Origin: Sulfurospirillum sp001602955 | GTDB lineage: Bacteria; Campylobacterota; Campylobacteria; Campylobacterales; Sulfurospirillaceae | Direction: 5' to 3' | NCBI GenBank assembly: GCA_001602955.1 | Contig: LVAC01000008.1 | Span: 112,699-176,698 of the forward strand | Length of the DNA stretch: 64,000 bases | In this document: piece after piece, positions 1-9,028 of the stretch | Layout of the letters: the number at the start of each line of letters is the position of its first letter | Numbering within the stretch: the first letter of the stretch is position 1 | Position numbers and translations under genes: made by a program | The notes under the pieces: generated by a model | Told to the model about the DNA's origin: nothing | Database searches by the model: none | The model's input: only the letters and a program-made list of their open reading frames with translations

Positions 1-551
1 TTAACGACGCCGTCCGCCGGTGCTAAGACAGGCGTTCCGACCGGCGCACGTAAATCGGTTCCCGCATGAAACTCTTTACGCTTCAAAATAGGATTTTCCC
101 GCCATCCAAAACGCGAAGAAAATTCACTGTACGCCATCACGTCGCCGCTGGGAATATTGTCAAAAAAGGTTTTTTGCTGTAAAACGGTTACGTCGATCTC
201 TTCAAGACGCGTGTCAAGTGCCTCTTCGTCGTTAGTTCTTAGACCGATCAACTCTTCGACGTTACTGATTTTATCGCGAATTGCTTCGTACTCTTTCGAC
301 TTTTCCGAAATTTCTTCTTGCAAAGATTCGTTTTGTGCTAATAAAATATTGCGTTCGTTAATCGCACTCTCTTTTTTTGCTTCTAATGCAGACACCTCTT
401 TCATGAGAAAAAGAATGACGAAACTGCCGACAAGAATCACTAAGGCGACAAAAAGCGTAAAATACAAAAGAAATTTTTTAATGACTTGGTGCAATAAAAA
501 GTGGCGCGAACCGTGAACGTCTGAGATCGTAACCGTAAATTTATCTTTCAC
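1..551 (-). CDS. M23 family zinc metallopeptidase, cut by the left window edge
   Basis: Probable periplasmic murein endopeptidase of the LytM/M23 type; only the N-terminal 183 codons are in the window. From the GTG start the protein has a short cytoplasmic stretch, one membrane segment (about residues 30-50), a coiled-coil rich in E, K and N (about 55-110), and then the start of the M23 fold: FSSRFGWRENPI followed by HAGTDLRAP, which carries the first His and Asp zinc ligands. The frame stays open through base 3. The GTG start shares four bases (GTGA) with the folC stop, so translation is probably coupled. In helical Campylobacterota, M23 proteins of this kind act in cell-shape determination; that role is inferred here, because the C-terminal half and its remaining ligands are not visible. 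Confidence 0.85.
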   Translation of the reverse strand, partial: MKDKFTVTISDVHGSRHFLLHQVIKKFLLYFTLFVALVILVGSFVILFLMKEVSALEAKKESAINERNILLAQNESLQEEISEKSKEYEAIRDKISNVEELIGLRTNDEEALDTRLEEIDVTVLQQKTFFDNIPSGDVMAYSEFSSRFGWRENPILKRKEFHAGTDLRAPVGTPVLAPADGVV

Positions 552-1690
552 TTTATCCCTTTTAAAAATGCCTCGGCAACACTAAAAGAGCCGAAAACGA
601 CATACTCTTTTTGAGGATCAATCGCTTGAAACGAGGAGATTTTCAAACCGTATTCTTTCGCCGTCTCGTACAAGCGTGCTTCATCTACCGCACGCGAACT
701 TTGAATCGCAATCACGTAGATCTCTTCGATGATAGGAACCAAGAGCTTTAAAATCGTTCTGTAATCTTTATCTTTATAGCAATTATAAATAAGCCCTACT
801 TTTTTTCCATCAAAGCTTTGCGCCAATGCTAAAGCCGCCATGACGTTATGCCCGACGTCTAAGGTGACGTTGGGAAGGATTTTTTGATGGCGTCCTTGTA
901 ACATCGTTATGGAAAAACTTTCAAACGTTATATCATACCCAAGAAAGGTTAACGCGCAAAACGCCGTCTTAAAGTTTTCGATTAAAAAAGGCGCGTTCGT
1001 ATACGAAGAGATATGCGCTTCTAACATGTCAGACGTTTTTGCATCAAAGTGAGGCTGAACCATCGTGACATGTAAGCTTTGAGCTTTTTGACGCGCCAGA
1101 ACTTCGACGCTCGCTTCGTATTGTGAGGCTAAGACGAAATCGTTGGCGATGCTATTGAGCTTTGTCGTCGCAATCGCTTCGATCGTATCGCCTAAAAAAT
1201 CTTGATGATCGTACCCGATAGGCGTTACAATCGAAAGTATTTTAGGAAAAACGTTGGTCGCGTCAAATTCGCCGCCAAGCCCCGCCTCCAAAACGACGTA
1301 ATCGCAAAAATCACAAAAAATAGCCATGGCTAAAAGCGTCGTATACTCAAAATACGAAAGAGCCTGTGCCTCGTGTGCATCAAGCCATGAAAGCAGTTTT
1401 TGATGATACGCTTCTAAAATCGCATCTTGGACGTCGCATCCGTCGATCCAGATTCGCTCGTTAAAACGAAGAATGTGCGGCGAAGTGTAATGTCCGACGT
1501 GAAAGCCGTTATGGCGCAACATCTGTGCTAAAAAGCGTCCCGTCGTTCCTTTACCGTTCGTACCGACGACGTGAACGATGCGAGGAAGCTTAAAGTGCGA
1601 TGCAATACGACGATACGTTTTTGGCATACGTTCATAGTCGATCTCATCGTAAGAAAGCGGTTTAGGGTCTAAAAAAGAAAAAAGCGTCAT
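548..1690 (-). CDS. folC: Folylpolyglutamate synthase / dihydrofolate synthase
   Basis: Mur-ligase-family enzyme that adds glutamate to dihydropteroate and/or folates in the cytoplasm. The 380-residue protein has the family P-loop GTNGKGTTGRFLA near residue 43, HYTSPHILRFNERI just after it, LEAGLGGEFDATN, and the metal/ATP segment GYDHQDFLGDTIE. The C-terminal ligand domain is short, so the protein is somewhat smaller than E. coli FolC (about 420 residues). Its ATG directly follows the stop of the upstream GGDEF gene (no gap), and its TGA overlaps the start of the M23 gene, so it sits in a tight operon. Whether it keeps both synthase activities cannot be judged from sequence alone. Confidence 0.93.
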   Translation of the reverse strand: MTLFSFLDPKPLSYDEIDYERMPKTYRRIASHFKLPRIVHVVGTNGKGTTGRFLAQMLRHNGFHVGHYTSPHILRFNERIWIDGCDVQDAILEAYHQKLLSWLDAHEAQALSYFEYTTLLAMAIFCDFCDYVVLEAGLGGEFDATNVFPKILSIVTPIGYDHQDFLGDTIEAIATTKLNSIANDFVLASQYEASVEVLARQKAQSLHVTMVQPHFDAKTSDMLEAHISSYTNAPFLIENFKTAFCALTFLGYDITFESFSITMLQGRHQKILPNVTLDVGHNVMAALALAQSFDGKKVGLIYNCYKDKDYRTILKLLVPIIEEIYVIAIQSSRAVDEARLYETAKEYGLKISSFQAIDPQKEYVVFGSFSVAEAFLKGIK

Positions 1691-3235
1691 TTACAAAATA
1701 GGCATCACTTGATTGCGCCCACACTCTTTTGCCTTATACAAAAGCGTATCGGCGGCGTTTAAGACTTCTTCTTTGGAGGCGTATTGCGAACGCTGTGCGA
1801 CGCCGCAACTGATCGTCACGTTAATGCGTTCGCTTTTGTATAAAAATTTAAATTGCTCGATGACGTTTCGAATTTTTTCCGCGAAATGAATGGCTTGCGC
1901 CAAATCGGTACTCGGTAAAATAACCAAGAACTCCTCGCCGCCGTAACGTCCCGCAAAATCAACCTGACGGATATACTTGCGTAAAATCTTACCGACCGTC
2001 GAGAGGATAACGTCGCCCGCTTCGTGACCGTAGTTATCGTTTACGTTTTTAAAGTGATCGATGTCGATAAAACAGAGCGTATAATCGACCTTATAACGCA
2101 TAAAAGCGTCTTCGACGTGCTCAAGTTCGTTCGATAACGCTCTACGTGTCGCAACGTGCGTAAGATAATCTTCTTTAACCTCTTGCTTAGCGACCAGTAA
2201 CGCCGATTCTAGCTTCGTGATACGGCTTTGCAATTTGGTAATGGTCTCTTGGTTGCTCATCATCTTCTCACTTAAGGAACGCGTTTCGTTTTCCAAAGAA
2301 GAGGCAATATGCAAAAGTTTCGAATGAACGCTCTCAAAACCGTCTTGTGAAAAATCGATCTTTTGCAAGTCGGCACGAATGATTTTGACCTGTTGATGGC
2401 TAAGATTGCTGCTTTGAATCAAATCGACGATTTTTTTATTGATTTCGTCTAAGATTTTATCCAACGCGGCAACTTTCTTTTTAACCTCTTCTTTATCGAG
2501 CGTAATGCGTTTTGAGATCAACTGCTTAATCTCCTTTTGAAACGCAGGCGTACCTAACGCCTCGGGGGAAGCCCGAAGTTCGTGTCCGATATTGGCAAGT
2601 TCGTCGTTCATACCCGAAGCAATGGAAGGTGATAGCGAAGCGACGATCAAAGGAACCAATCCTCTGTAAATTTCTAAACTGTCGTCTTTGTTTAGCAAAC
2701 GCAAGACGTCTCGCACCATCATCTCCAAATCGTCTTTTGCGATATGCCCGAATACATCGAGTTTTTGAAGGTAACTGTCGTCGTAGTTGGAGATAAAATC
2801 AAACCATTTTTCTTTGACTAACTCAATGGATTGGAGGTTTTGGTGAAAATCCAAACGCTCCAAAGAAGCGTTAGCAAGGTTCGTTGCTTTGGCATCATGC
2901 AACAAGGTAATCGCCTGCAAAACGCGTTTGGTCAACAACGCTAAAGCACTCACCATTTTGAGCGCATCGCCTTCATTGGCGCGATTGAGTTTGGCGACAA
3001 GAAACGAGAGCAATTCGTCCACCGAGCTGATATTAAAGCGTTTCATATCGGCGATAATCGTCGCATCGAGTTTTTTGACGTACTTTTCGACTTTTTGGCA
3101 ATCTTCGACGATCACGCCTTTTTGCTTCGCGACTTTACAGAAGACTTTCGCATAATTATCGGGCGTAAGGCTTAAATGTTCGGCTTTAATGGACTCTAAA
3201 GACTCTTTAATGATTTCATTGATGGTGGTTGCCAT
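1691..3235 (-). CDS. GGDEF-domain diguanylate cyclase with helical N-terminal region
   Basis: Predicted c-di-GMP synthase. The C-terminal domain (about residues 350-510 of 514) has an intact active site GGEEF at about 432-436 and an RxxD product-inhibition site (RQVD, about 423-426) exactly five residues before it. The first 340 residues are mostly helical with a coiled-coil just before the GGDEF domain; I recognise no named sensor domain and see no transmembrane segment, so it is probably cytosolic. I chose the internal ATG at 3235 over an upstream start at 3256 because AAAGGA lies six bases before it. This start overlaps the lptE 3' end by 20 bp. The location between lptE and folC is an unusual home for a cyclase and gives no clue to its input signal. 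Confidence 0.88.
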   Translation of the reverse strand: MATTINEIIKESLESIKAEHLSLTPDNYAKVFCKVAKQKGVIVEDCQKVEKYVKKLDATIIADMKRFNISSVDELLSFLVAKLNRANEGDALKMVSALALLTKRVLQAITLLHDAKATNLANASLERLDFHQNLQSIELVKEKWFDFISNYDDSYLQKLDVFGHIAKDDLEMMVRDVLRLLNKDDSLEIYRGLVPLIVASLSPSIASGMNDELANIGHELRASPEALGTPAFQKEIKQLISKRITLDKEEVKKKVAALDKILDEINKKIVDLIQSSNLSHQQVKIIRADLQKIDFSQDGFESVHSKLLHIASSLENETRSLSEKMMSNQETITKLQSRITKLESALLVAKQEVKEDYLTHVATRRALSNELEHVEDAFMRYKVDYTLCFIDIDHFKNVNDNYGHEAGDVILSTVGKILRKYIRQVDFAGRYGGEEFLVILPSTDLAQAIHFAEKIRNVIEQFKFLYKSERINVTISCGVAQRSQYASKEEVLNAADTLLYKAKECGRNQVMPIL

Positions 3236-3734
3236 TGCGTAGTCCTTTGATCGCAATTTTCGAAATAAACTCGTCCAAAGCTTCGCTTGACGCCGCTTTA
3301 ATCGCCTCGTAACGATTCGTATCGGAGATAATGCTGTTGGTTGCGATAAAAAAGTCGTATTCTCCCGAAGCGGTTAGTTTTTCCACCTTTTTATCTTTCG
3401 CCTCATACGTAAACGAAAGAACGACCGAAGTTTTATAGGCATTGACGTAACCGTATTTATCGTAAATCGTCGGTGTAAACGAGAGGCTGTCTATCCGCAC
3501 TTTTAAAATCGTATCGGCACGCTCTTTCGTTGCCAATTTCGCTCCGAAACGGTTCACGATTGCTTCGTTGATCGCATCGTTAATTAAAACGCTATTTCTT
3601 GGGTCTTGCCTCGAAATACTCACTTCCGCATAAATCGTATCGCCTAAAGCCTCTTTGGCATAATACGAAGAGGGTTTATACCCGCATCCGCCGAGCCATA
3701 GGAGAACGACAAGTCCAAGAAAAAGTTGTTTCAT
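3216..3734 (-). CDS. lptE: LPS-assembly lipoprotein LptE (putative)
   Basis: Small outer-membrane lipoprotein, 172 residues. The N-terminus is a lipoprotein signal: a charged start, the hydrophobic stretch LFLGLVVLLW and the lipobox LGGC, with Cys17 as the predicted lipidated residue. The mature part has little sequence conservation, as is usual for LptE, which plugs the LptD barrel in LPS export. The main support is position: one base after leuS, the same leuS-lptE order seen in E. coli and many other proteobacteria. Confidence is high that this is a lipoprotein and moderate that it is LptE; an LptE/RlpB profile search would settle it. Confidence 0.72.
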   Translation of the reverse strand: MKQLFLGLVVLLWLGGCGYKPSSYYAKEALGDTIYAEVSISRQDPRNSVLINDAINEAIVNRFGAKLATKERADTILKVRIDSLSFTPTIYDKYGYVNAYKTSVVLSFTYEAKDKKVEKLTASGEYDFFIATNSIISDTNRYEAIKAASSEALDEFISKIAIKGLRNGNHHQ

Positions 3735-3735
3735 A

Positions 3736-6183
3736 CTACTTTACCACCAGATTGATCAATTTATTGGGAACGTAAATTTCTTTGAGAAGCGTCATGCCTT
3801 CTAGCCATTTTGCCGTACTCTCTTTGCCGCATTTTAAAGCTTCTTCTTGAGAAATACTCGTAGGCACTTCAATCTCGGCGCGTTTTTTACCGTTAACCGT
3901 GACCGCCAAAATCATACTATCGCTGACAAAAACCTCTTCTTTTAATGCAATCGTCGTAAAATTCTTACATGTAAAAAGATCTTCGCTAAGTTCCCAACAC
4001 GTATGCGGGATCACCGGTTCCAAAAGGTTGAGCAAGATAAAATACCCCTCCGTCCAAACATCCGAATCGTTTTGTTCGCTCAGTGCATTGAGTGCTTCCA
4101 TGCATGCGGCGATTAAAGTGTTGAACGTGTAACTTCCCTCGAAAACCTCATTGGATTTTTTAAGTGCTTCGTAGACTTTTTTACGTGCGTATTGCGATGC
4201 TTTGGAAAGAGTTGCATGATCGATGTTCGGCAAAGCCTTACATGTACGAACGTTTTCGCTTTTTTGAACAAACCGTTTGATGAAGCGAAACGCCCCCTCC
4301 ACCGCACTATCGTTCCACTCAAGCTCTTTTTGAGGCGGTGCGGCAAAAAGAATAAACAGACGTGCCGTATCCGCTCCGTAGGTCTTAATAATCGAATCGG
4401 GATCGACCGTATTGCCTTTACTTTTGCTCATTTTTGAACCGTCTTTAAGCACCATCCCTTGAGTTAAAAGATTGGCAAACGGTTCATCGCAATTCACGTA
4501 TCCCAAATCGCGAAGCACTTTGGTAAAAAAGCGCGAATACAACAGGTGTAAAATCGCATGTTCGATACCGCCGATGTATTGATCGACGTTCATCCAGTAA
4601 TTAACGCTCTCTTTATCAAAAGGTACGTCGCTCCAAAACGCCGGATCGGACGTGTAACGTAAAAAATACCAACTGGATTGAAAAAAAGTATCCATCGTAT
4701 CGGTTTCGCGCGTTGCGTCGTGTCCGCATACGGGACACTTCGTGTATTTCCACGTCGGGTGCTTGTCTAAAGGATTGCCCTCGCCCGAAATTTCGACGTC
4801 GTCGGGAAGCGCAACCGGAAGATTTTCAAATTTTTCGGGAACGAGCCCGCATTTAGGACAATGCACCATCGGAATCGGAGCACCCCAATAACGCTGACGG
4901 CTAATACCCCAATCGCGTAATTTATAGTTAACGACTTTCGTACCGATGCCTTTTTCTTCAAAACGGGCGATAATGCGTTTTTGTGCGCTTTTGGAATCCA
5001 GCCCGCTAAATTCTCCCGAATTCACCAGCGTACCGTATTCACATGTCGCCGCACTTCCGTCAAAAGGCGAAGCAGTTTCAATGCTTTGAATTATCGCTAA
5101 ATCGTACTTTTTGGCAAATTCGAAGTCGCGTTCGTCATGAGCGGGAACCGCCATAACCGCACCGCCGCCGTATTCGATCAAAACGAAGTTGGCAACCCAA
5201 ACAGGAACGCTTTCCCCCGTTAAAGGATGAATCACGTCGATGCCTAAGCTAACACCCTCTTTTTCCGATTGGGCGCGTTCACGCGCACCTACACGTTGCA
5301 TCGCTTTAATCTGTGCCGTTTTTTCTTCGCTTAAAAGCCGATGTTCGATCAGATAATTGACGATCGGATGTTCCGGTGCCAAGGCAGAATAACTCACCCC
5401 GTAAATCGTATCGGGGCGAGTCGTAAAAACGTTATACGCTTCAAATTTTCCGTCCAATTTTGCCTTGGATTCGGGAGTTAAAGCAAACGTAAATTCCAAA
5501 CCTTCGCTTCGACCGATCCAATTTTCCTGCATCGTTAAAACTTGATTCGGCCAACCTACGCGTAATTTCTCGCAATCGTCCAATAATTCTTGCGCGTATT
5601 GCGTAATTTTAAGGTAATAGCCCGGAAGCAAGCGTTGTTCGACCGGATTGTCGCAACGCCAACAACATCCCTCTTCGACTTGTTCGTTAGCCAAAACGGT
5701 TTGACATGTATTGCACCAATTTAAAACGGCGTTTTTTTGATAAACCAAGCCTTTAGTGAACATTTCGATAAAGATACGCTGTTCATGCTTCGTGTACAAA
5801 GGATCGCTTGCGGCAAATTCGCGTTTGGCGGAAAACGAAAGTCCCAAAGAGGAGAGCTCTTTACGCATATAGTCGATATTTTCGTACGTCCACTTTTTAG
5901 GGTGAACTTTGTGCTTAATTGCCGCATTTTCGGCGGGCATTCCAAAACTGTCCCAACCGATCGGGTGTAAAACGTTAAAGCCGTTTTTACGATAATGCCT
6001 TGCAATCGCATCGCCGATCGTATAGTTGCGCACGTGCCCCATATGAATCCGACCGCTGGGATAGGGAAACATGCTTAAAATGTATTTTTTCTTTTGCGTA
6101 AAATCGCTATGGGGTTCGAATGCATTCGTCGCATGCCAGCGATCTTGCCATTTTTTTTCAATTTCTAAAGGATTGTACTGCAT
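3736..6183 (-). CDS. leuS: Leucyl-tRNA synthetase
   Basis: Class I aminoacyl-tRNA synthetase charging tRNA-Leu; 815 residues, normal for bacterial LeuRS. The HIGH-type motif reads HMGH within SGRIHMGHVRNYTIGD (about residue 45) and the KMSKS loop is intact in DGSKMSKSKGNTVDP. The CP1 editing domain is present, with the TTRPDTIYG segment, and zinc-binding cysteine pairs (CNTC...CCWRC and CPKC...CPVC) occur in the insertions. The gene lies 8 bp after secF and 1 bp before lptE, so it is probably read from the yajC-secD-secF transcript. Confidence 0.97.
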   Translation of the reverse strand: MQYNPLEIEKKWQDRWHATNAFEPHSDFTQKKKYILSMFPYPSGRIHMGHVRNYTIGDAIARHYRKNGFNVLHPIGWDSFGMPAENAAIKHKVHPKKWTYENIDYMRKELSSLGLSFSAKREFAASDPLYTKHEQRIFIEMFTKGLVYQKNAVLNWCNTCQTVLANEQVEEGCCWRCDNPVEQRLLPGYYLKITQYAQELLDDCEKLRVGWPNQVLTMQENWIGRSEGLEFTFALTPESKAKLDGKFEAYNVFTTRPDTIYGVSYSALAPEHPIVNYLIEHRLLSEEKTAQIKAMQRVGARERAQSEKEGVSLGIDVIHPLTGESVPVWVANFVLIEYGGGAVMAVPAHDERDFEFAKKYDLAIIQSIETASPFDGSAATCEYGTLVNSGEFSGLDSKSAQKRIIARFEEKGIGTKVVNYKLRDWGISRQRYWGAPIPMVHCPKCGLVPEKFENLPVALPDDVEISGEGNPLDKHPTWKYTKCPVCGHDATRETDTMDTFFQSSWYFLRYTSDPAFWSDVPFDKESVNYWMNVDQYIGGIEHAILHLLYSRFFTKVLRDLGYVNCDEPFANLLTQGMVLKDGSKMSKSKGNTVDPDSIIKTYGADTARLFILFAAPPQKELEWNDSAVEGAFRFIKRFVQKSENVRTCKALPNIDHATLSKASQYARKKVYEALKKSNEVFEGSYTFNTLIAACMEALNALSEQNDSDVWTEGYFILLNLLEPVIPHTCWELSEDLFTCKNFTTIALKEEVFVSDSMILAVTVNGKKRAEIEVPTSISQEEALKCGKESTAKWLEGMTLLKEIYVPNKLINLVVK

Positions 6184-6191
6184 CTTAATTC

Positions 6192-7163
6192 CTATACCGT
6201 GCCTTTTTCGTACTGTGAGCGCATTTTAGCTTTTTCCAGTCTGTTTTTCTCTTTAAGCGCGATTTTATTTTTGTAGCCTTCAACGCTAAAACCCAACACT
6301 TTCAAAAACGGTGCGGAGATAAAAATAGAGCTGTAACTACCGATAATCAAACCCAGCAACATGGTAAAACTAAATCCGTGAATAATCTCGCCGCCGAAAA
6401 CATACAACGTAAAGACGACAAAAAAAACGGTCAATACCGTTAAAATCGTTCGCGAAAGGGTTTTGGAAACGGAGGTATTAATCACATGCATCAAATCCAT
6501 ATCTTTGGTACTTTTCAGTTCTTCACGAATACGGTCGTAAATAATAATCGTGTCGTTAATCGAATAACCAATTAAGGTCAAAATTGCCGCCAACACGTCC
6601 AAACTCATCTCAACTTTAAAGAGAATAAGTGCCCCCGTAGTGATAGCGACATCGTGAAGCAACGTAATAATCGAAGCGACCGCGAACGTCCACTCAAAGC
6701 GAAATCCGACATAGATCATAATGCCTATCATACTAAGAACGGCCGCCATAATCCCTTTTTGGCGAAGCTCACCGCCTACTTTTGGACCTACGATATCGAC
6801 TTTACGTACATCGAACGATCCCGAATCCTTCAGTGTTGAACGGATAATATCGCCGACATCATGCGTGACGCCCTCAGTCGTAGAAGCAAAACGGATTTGG
6901 ACTTCTTCGGGAGAGCCGAATTCCGTAACGATCGCACCGGAAAAGAGTTTATCTTTCGCGAGTGCTTCACGGATTTTATCCATCGGAGCGGTTTGTTCGT
7001 ATTTTAATTGCACGACCGTACCGCCGGCAAAATCGATTCCGTAGCTCAATCCGTGCGTAAAGAAAAGAATAATAGAAATAAAAGCAAGCGAAAGCGTCGT
7101 TACGATAAAAAAACGACTCACTTTCATAAAATCGTATACTTTATGGTGTGGGAAAAACTCCAT
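6192..7163 (-). CDS. secF: Protein translocase subunit SecF
   Basis: Inner-membrane partner of SecD; together they use proton motive force to pull exported proteins through SecYEG. The 323-residue protein begins with one membrane helix, has a periplasmic loop starting with the family signature GIDFAGGTVVQL, and ends with five clustered membrane helices including the GYSINDTIIIYDRIRE segment shared by SecD/SecF/RND proteins. The start ATG shares one base with the secD TAA (TAATG), which indicates coupled translation. Length and layout are typical. Confidence 0.96.
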   Translation of the reverse strand: MEFFPHHKVYDFMKVSRFFIVTTLSLAFISIILFFTHGLSYGIDFAGGTVVQLKYEQTAPMDKIREALAKDKLFSGAIVTEFGSPEEVQIRFASTTEGVTHDVGDIIRSTLKDSGSFDVRKVDIVGPKVGGELRQKGIMAAVLSMIGIMIYVGFRFEWTFAVASIITLLHDVAITTGALILFKVEMSLDVLAAILTLIGYSINDTIIIYDRIREELKSTKDMDLMHVINTSVSKTLSRTILTVLTVFFVVFTLYVFGGEIIHGFSFTMLLGLIIGSYSSIFISAPFLKVLGFSVEGYKNKIALKEKNRLEKAKMRSQYEKGTV

Positions 7164-8749
7164 TAGTGACTCCTCTTAATGCCAAACCACATAATGGGGT
7201 TGTGATTGCTTTTTTCAATTCGGGATCTCAGTAAATCGTAAATACCGTGTGTTCCCAAAATTGCCGTTAACATGGAAACACTGATACCGATTGCCGTACT
7301 GATCGCAAAACCTTTAATCGGTCCCGTGCCGTACACGTACAATAAAATTGAGGTTAAAATCGACGTAATATTACTGTCTAAAATAGCACTCATGGCATTC
7401 TCGTAGCCGTGTTCAATGGCTTGCATTATCGGCATACCCTGCCGCAAGAGTTCGCGAATCCGCTCATTGATAATAACGTTGGCATCGACCGCCATACCGA
7501 TGGTTAAGACGATACCCGCCATACCCGGCAAAGTCAACGTCGCTCCAAAAAGCGACATAATCGCAATTAATAAAAAGAGATTAGCAATCAACGCAATATT
7601 GGCGACGACTCCCGCTAAGCGGTAGTAAAAAAGCATAAAACCGGAAACCAACGCGAAACCTGAAATCAACGCCATCAAGCTGGCATGAATACTGTCCGCT
7701 CCCAAAGAAGGACCGATACTGCGTTTTTCAAGCATCGTAACCGGTGCTAAAAGAGCCCCGCTACGAAGCGCAATCGCTACGTCGTGTGCTTCTTTAACGC
7801 TAAAGCCGCCGCTGATTTGTCCGCTACCGCCGCCGATGCGTTCACGAATATTGGGGGCGGAATAGACTTTATTGTCCAAAACAATCGCCAAGCGATTGCC
7901 GACGTTACCGGCCGTAAAATCACCGAAAATTTTAGCACCTTCGGAGTTAAGCGTAAAATTGATGACGGGTTGTTGCATTTGATCAAAACCGACTTTCGCA
8001 TCGGTCAACATACTGCCGTCTAAGATAGGAATCTCTTTTAAAATATAGCGAATATGATCGCTCTTGGCATCGCTTAAGATAACGTCGCCGTACTGCTCCG
8101 CTTCGGTCGGACTCATCGTCGCGGAACGATCTTGTTTTTTCTCGTCGACCGCCATCAATTGAAGGTGAGCGGCTTTGGCGATCAACTCGCGCGCACGTTG
8201 TTCGTCTTCGGCATTTTTAACGCCCGGCAATTCGACCAAAATTTTATCGCTTCCTTGTTTGGCGACGTTAGGCTCCGCCAAACCGAATTGATCCAAACGG
8301 TTACGAATCGTCTCGACGGCTTGGGAAAGCGCATACTCTTTAATCAAATCTTTTTCTTTATCGCTCAACGTAAGCGTATACTTTAACGCCTCTTTATTGA
8401 CTTGCAAACCGCTAATCGTTTTGAGCATCTCGTCGATTTTTTTCTCTTCGTCTTTATCGAGAAGGCTAAACGAAATCGTCTCTTCGATCGCGCGTAAATC
8501 GTCGATGATAATATCGCTGCTTTGCGCAAAAAATTTGACGCTTGAAGCAATCGATTTGACTTTGGACTTAATCGCTTCGTCGGTTTTAACGCCTAAAACC
8601 ATATGCAGACCGCCTTGAAGGTCGAGTCCTAAAGAGACTTTCGCACCTTTTTGCGTTTGTAGAAACGTCGGCATGGACATTCCCACGCCGAAAATAATAG
8701 CTATTAAAAAAATAACTAAACGATAGTTAAATTTTCCGGCGTTATTCAT
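7163..8749 (-). CDS. secD: Protein translocase subunit SecD
   Basis: Larger subunit of the SecDF export motor, 528 residues. It has an N-terminal membrane helix, the signature SLGLDLQGGLHMVLGV at about residue 36, a large periplasmic P1 domain (including RNRLDQFGLAEPNV), and a C-terminal six-helix membrane block with GMAVDANVIINERIRE. The start overlaps the yajC stop by 8 bp and the stop overlaps the secF start by 1 bp, so yajC-secD-secF is one operon. I see no truncation or missing motif. Confidence 0.97.
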   Translation of the reverse strand: MNNAGKFNYRLVIFLIAIIFGVGMSMPTFLQTQKGAKVSLGLDLQGGLHMVLGVKTDEAIKSKVKSIASSVKFFAQSSDIIIDDLRAIEETISFSLLDKDEEKKIDEMLKTISGLQVNKEALKYTLTLSDKEKDLIKEYALSQAVETIRNRLDQFGLAEPNVAKQGSDKILVELPGVKNAEDEQRARELIAKAAHLQLMAVDEKKQDRSATMSPTEAEQYGDVILSDAKSDHIRYILKEIPILDGSMLTDAKVGFDQMQQPVINFTLNSEGAKIFGDFTAGNVGNRLAIVLDNKVYSAPNIRERIGGGSGQISGGFSVKEAHDVAIALRSGALLAPVTMLEKRSIGPSLGADSIHASLMALISGFALVSGFMLFYYRLAGVVANIALIANLFLLIAIMSLFGATLTLPGMAGIVLTIGMAVDANVIINERIRELLRQGMPIMQAIEHGYENAMSAILDSNITSILTSILLYVYGTGPIKGFAISTAIGISVSMLTAILGTHGIYDLLRSRIEKSNHNPIMWFGIKRSH

Positions 8750-9017
8750 CGATTTTCTTTGAAATAAAGTCTCTGGAAACCTTTACGATCATCCCTTCAT
8801 CATTAAGCTTAACTTTGATAGAATCTTCCTCAGGTTTCACGACTTCGCATATTAAACCGCCGTTGGTAATAATTTTATCGCCTTTTTTCAGTGCATCGAG
8901 CATCTCTTTATGCTTCTTCACTTGTTTTTGTTGTGGACGAATCACAAGAAAATAAAAAATCGCGAAAAGCACGACGAGTGGAAGTAATGAAGAAAGTAAA
9001 CTTGCAGAACCTTGCAT
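8742..9017 (-). CDS. yajC: Sec translocon accessory protein YajC
   Basis: Small single-span membrane protein (91 residues) of the SecDF-YajC complex. A hydrophobic helix near residues 8-26 (LLSSLLPLVVLFAIFYFLVI) is followed by RPQQKQVKKHKEML, the typical YajC junction, and a short cytosolic domain with KKGDKIITNGG. An AAAGGA ribosome-binding site precedes the ATG. Only 11 bp separate its start codon from that of the divergent lnt gene, so its promoter must lie inside the lnt coding region or vice versa. Confidence 0.95.
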   Translation of the reverse strand: MQGSASLLSSLLPLVVLFAIFYFLVIRPQQKQVKKHKEMLDALKKGDKIITNGGLICEVVKPEEDSIKVKLNDEGMIVKVSRDFISKKIDE

Positions 9018-9028
9018 GGAAATCCTTT

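Noticed and set aside
157..516. Open frame of 119 codons on the plus strand near the left edge
   Set aside because: It is antisense to the M23 peptidase, whose frame has a membrane helix, coiled-coil and zinc motif; the plus-strand product shows no domain.
8891..9028. 46-residue N-terminal extension of lnt
   Set aside because: It runs antisense through yajC, is hydrophilic and unlike any Lnt N-terminus; the ATG at 9029 begins just before the first membrane helix.
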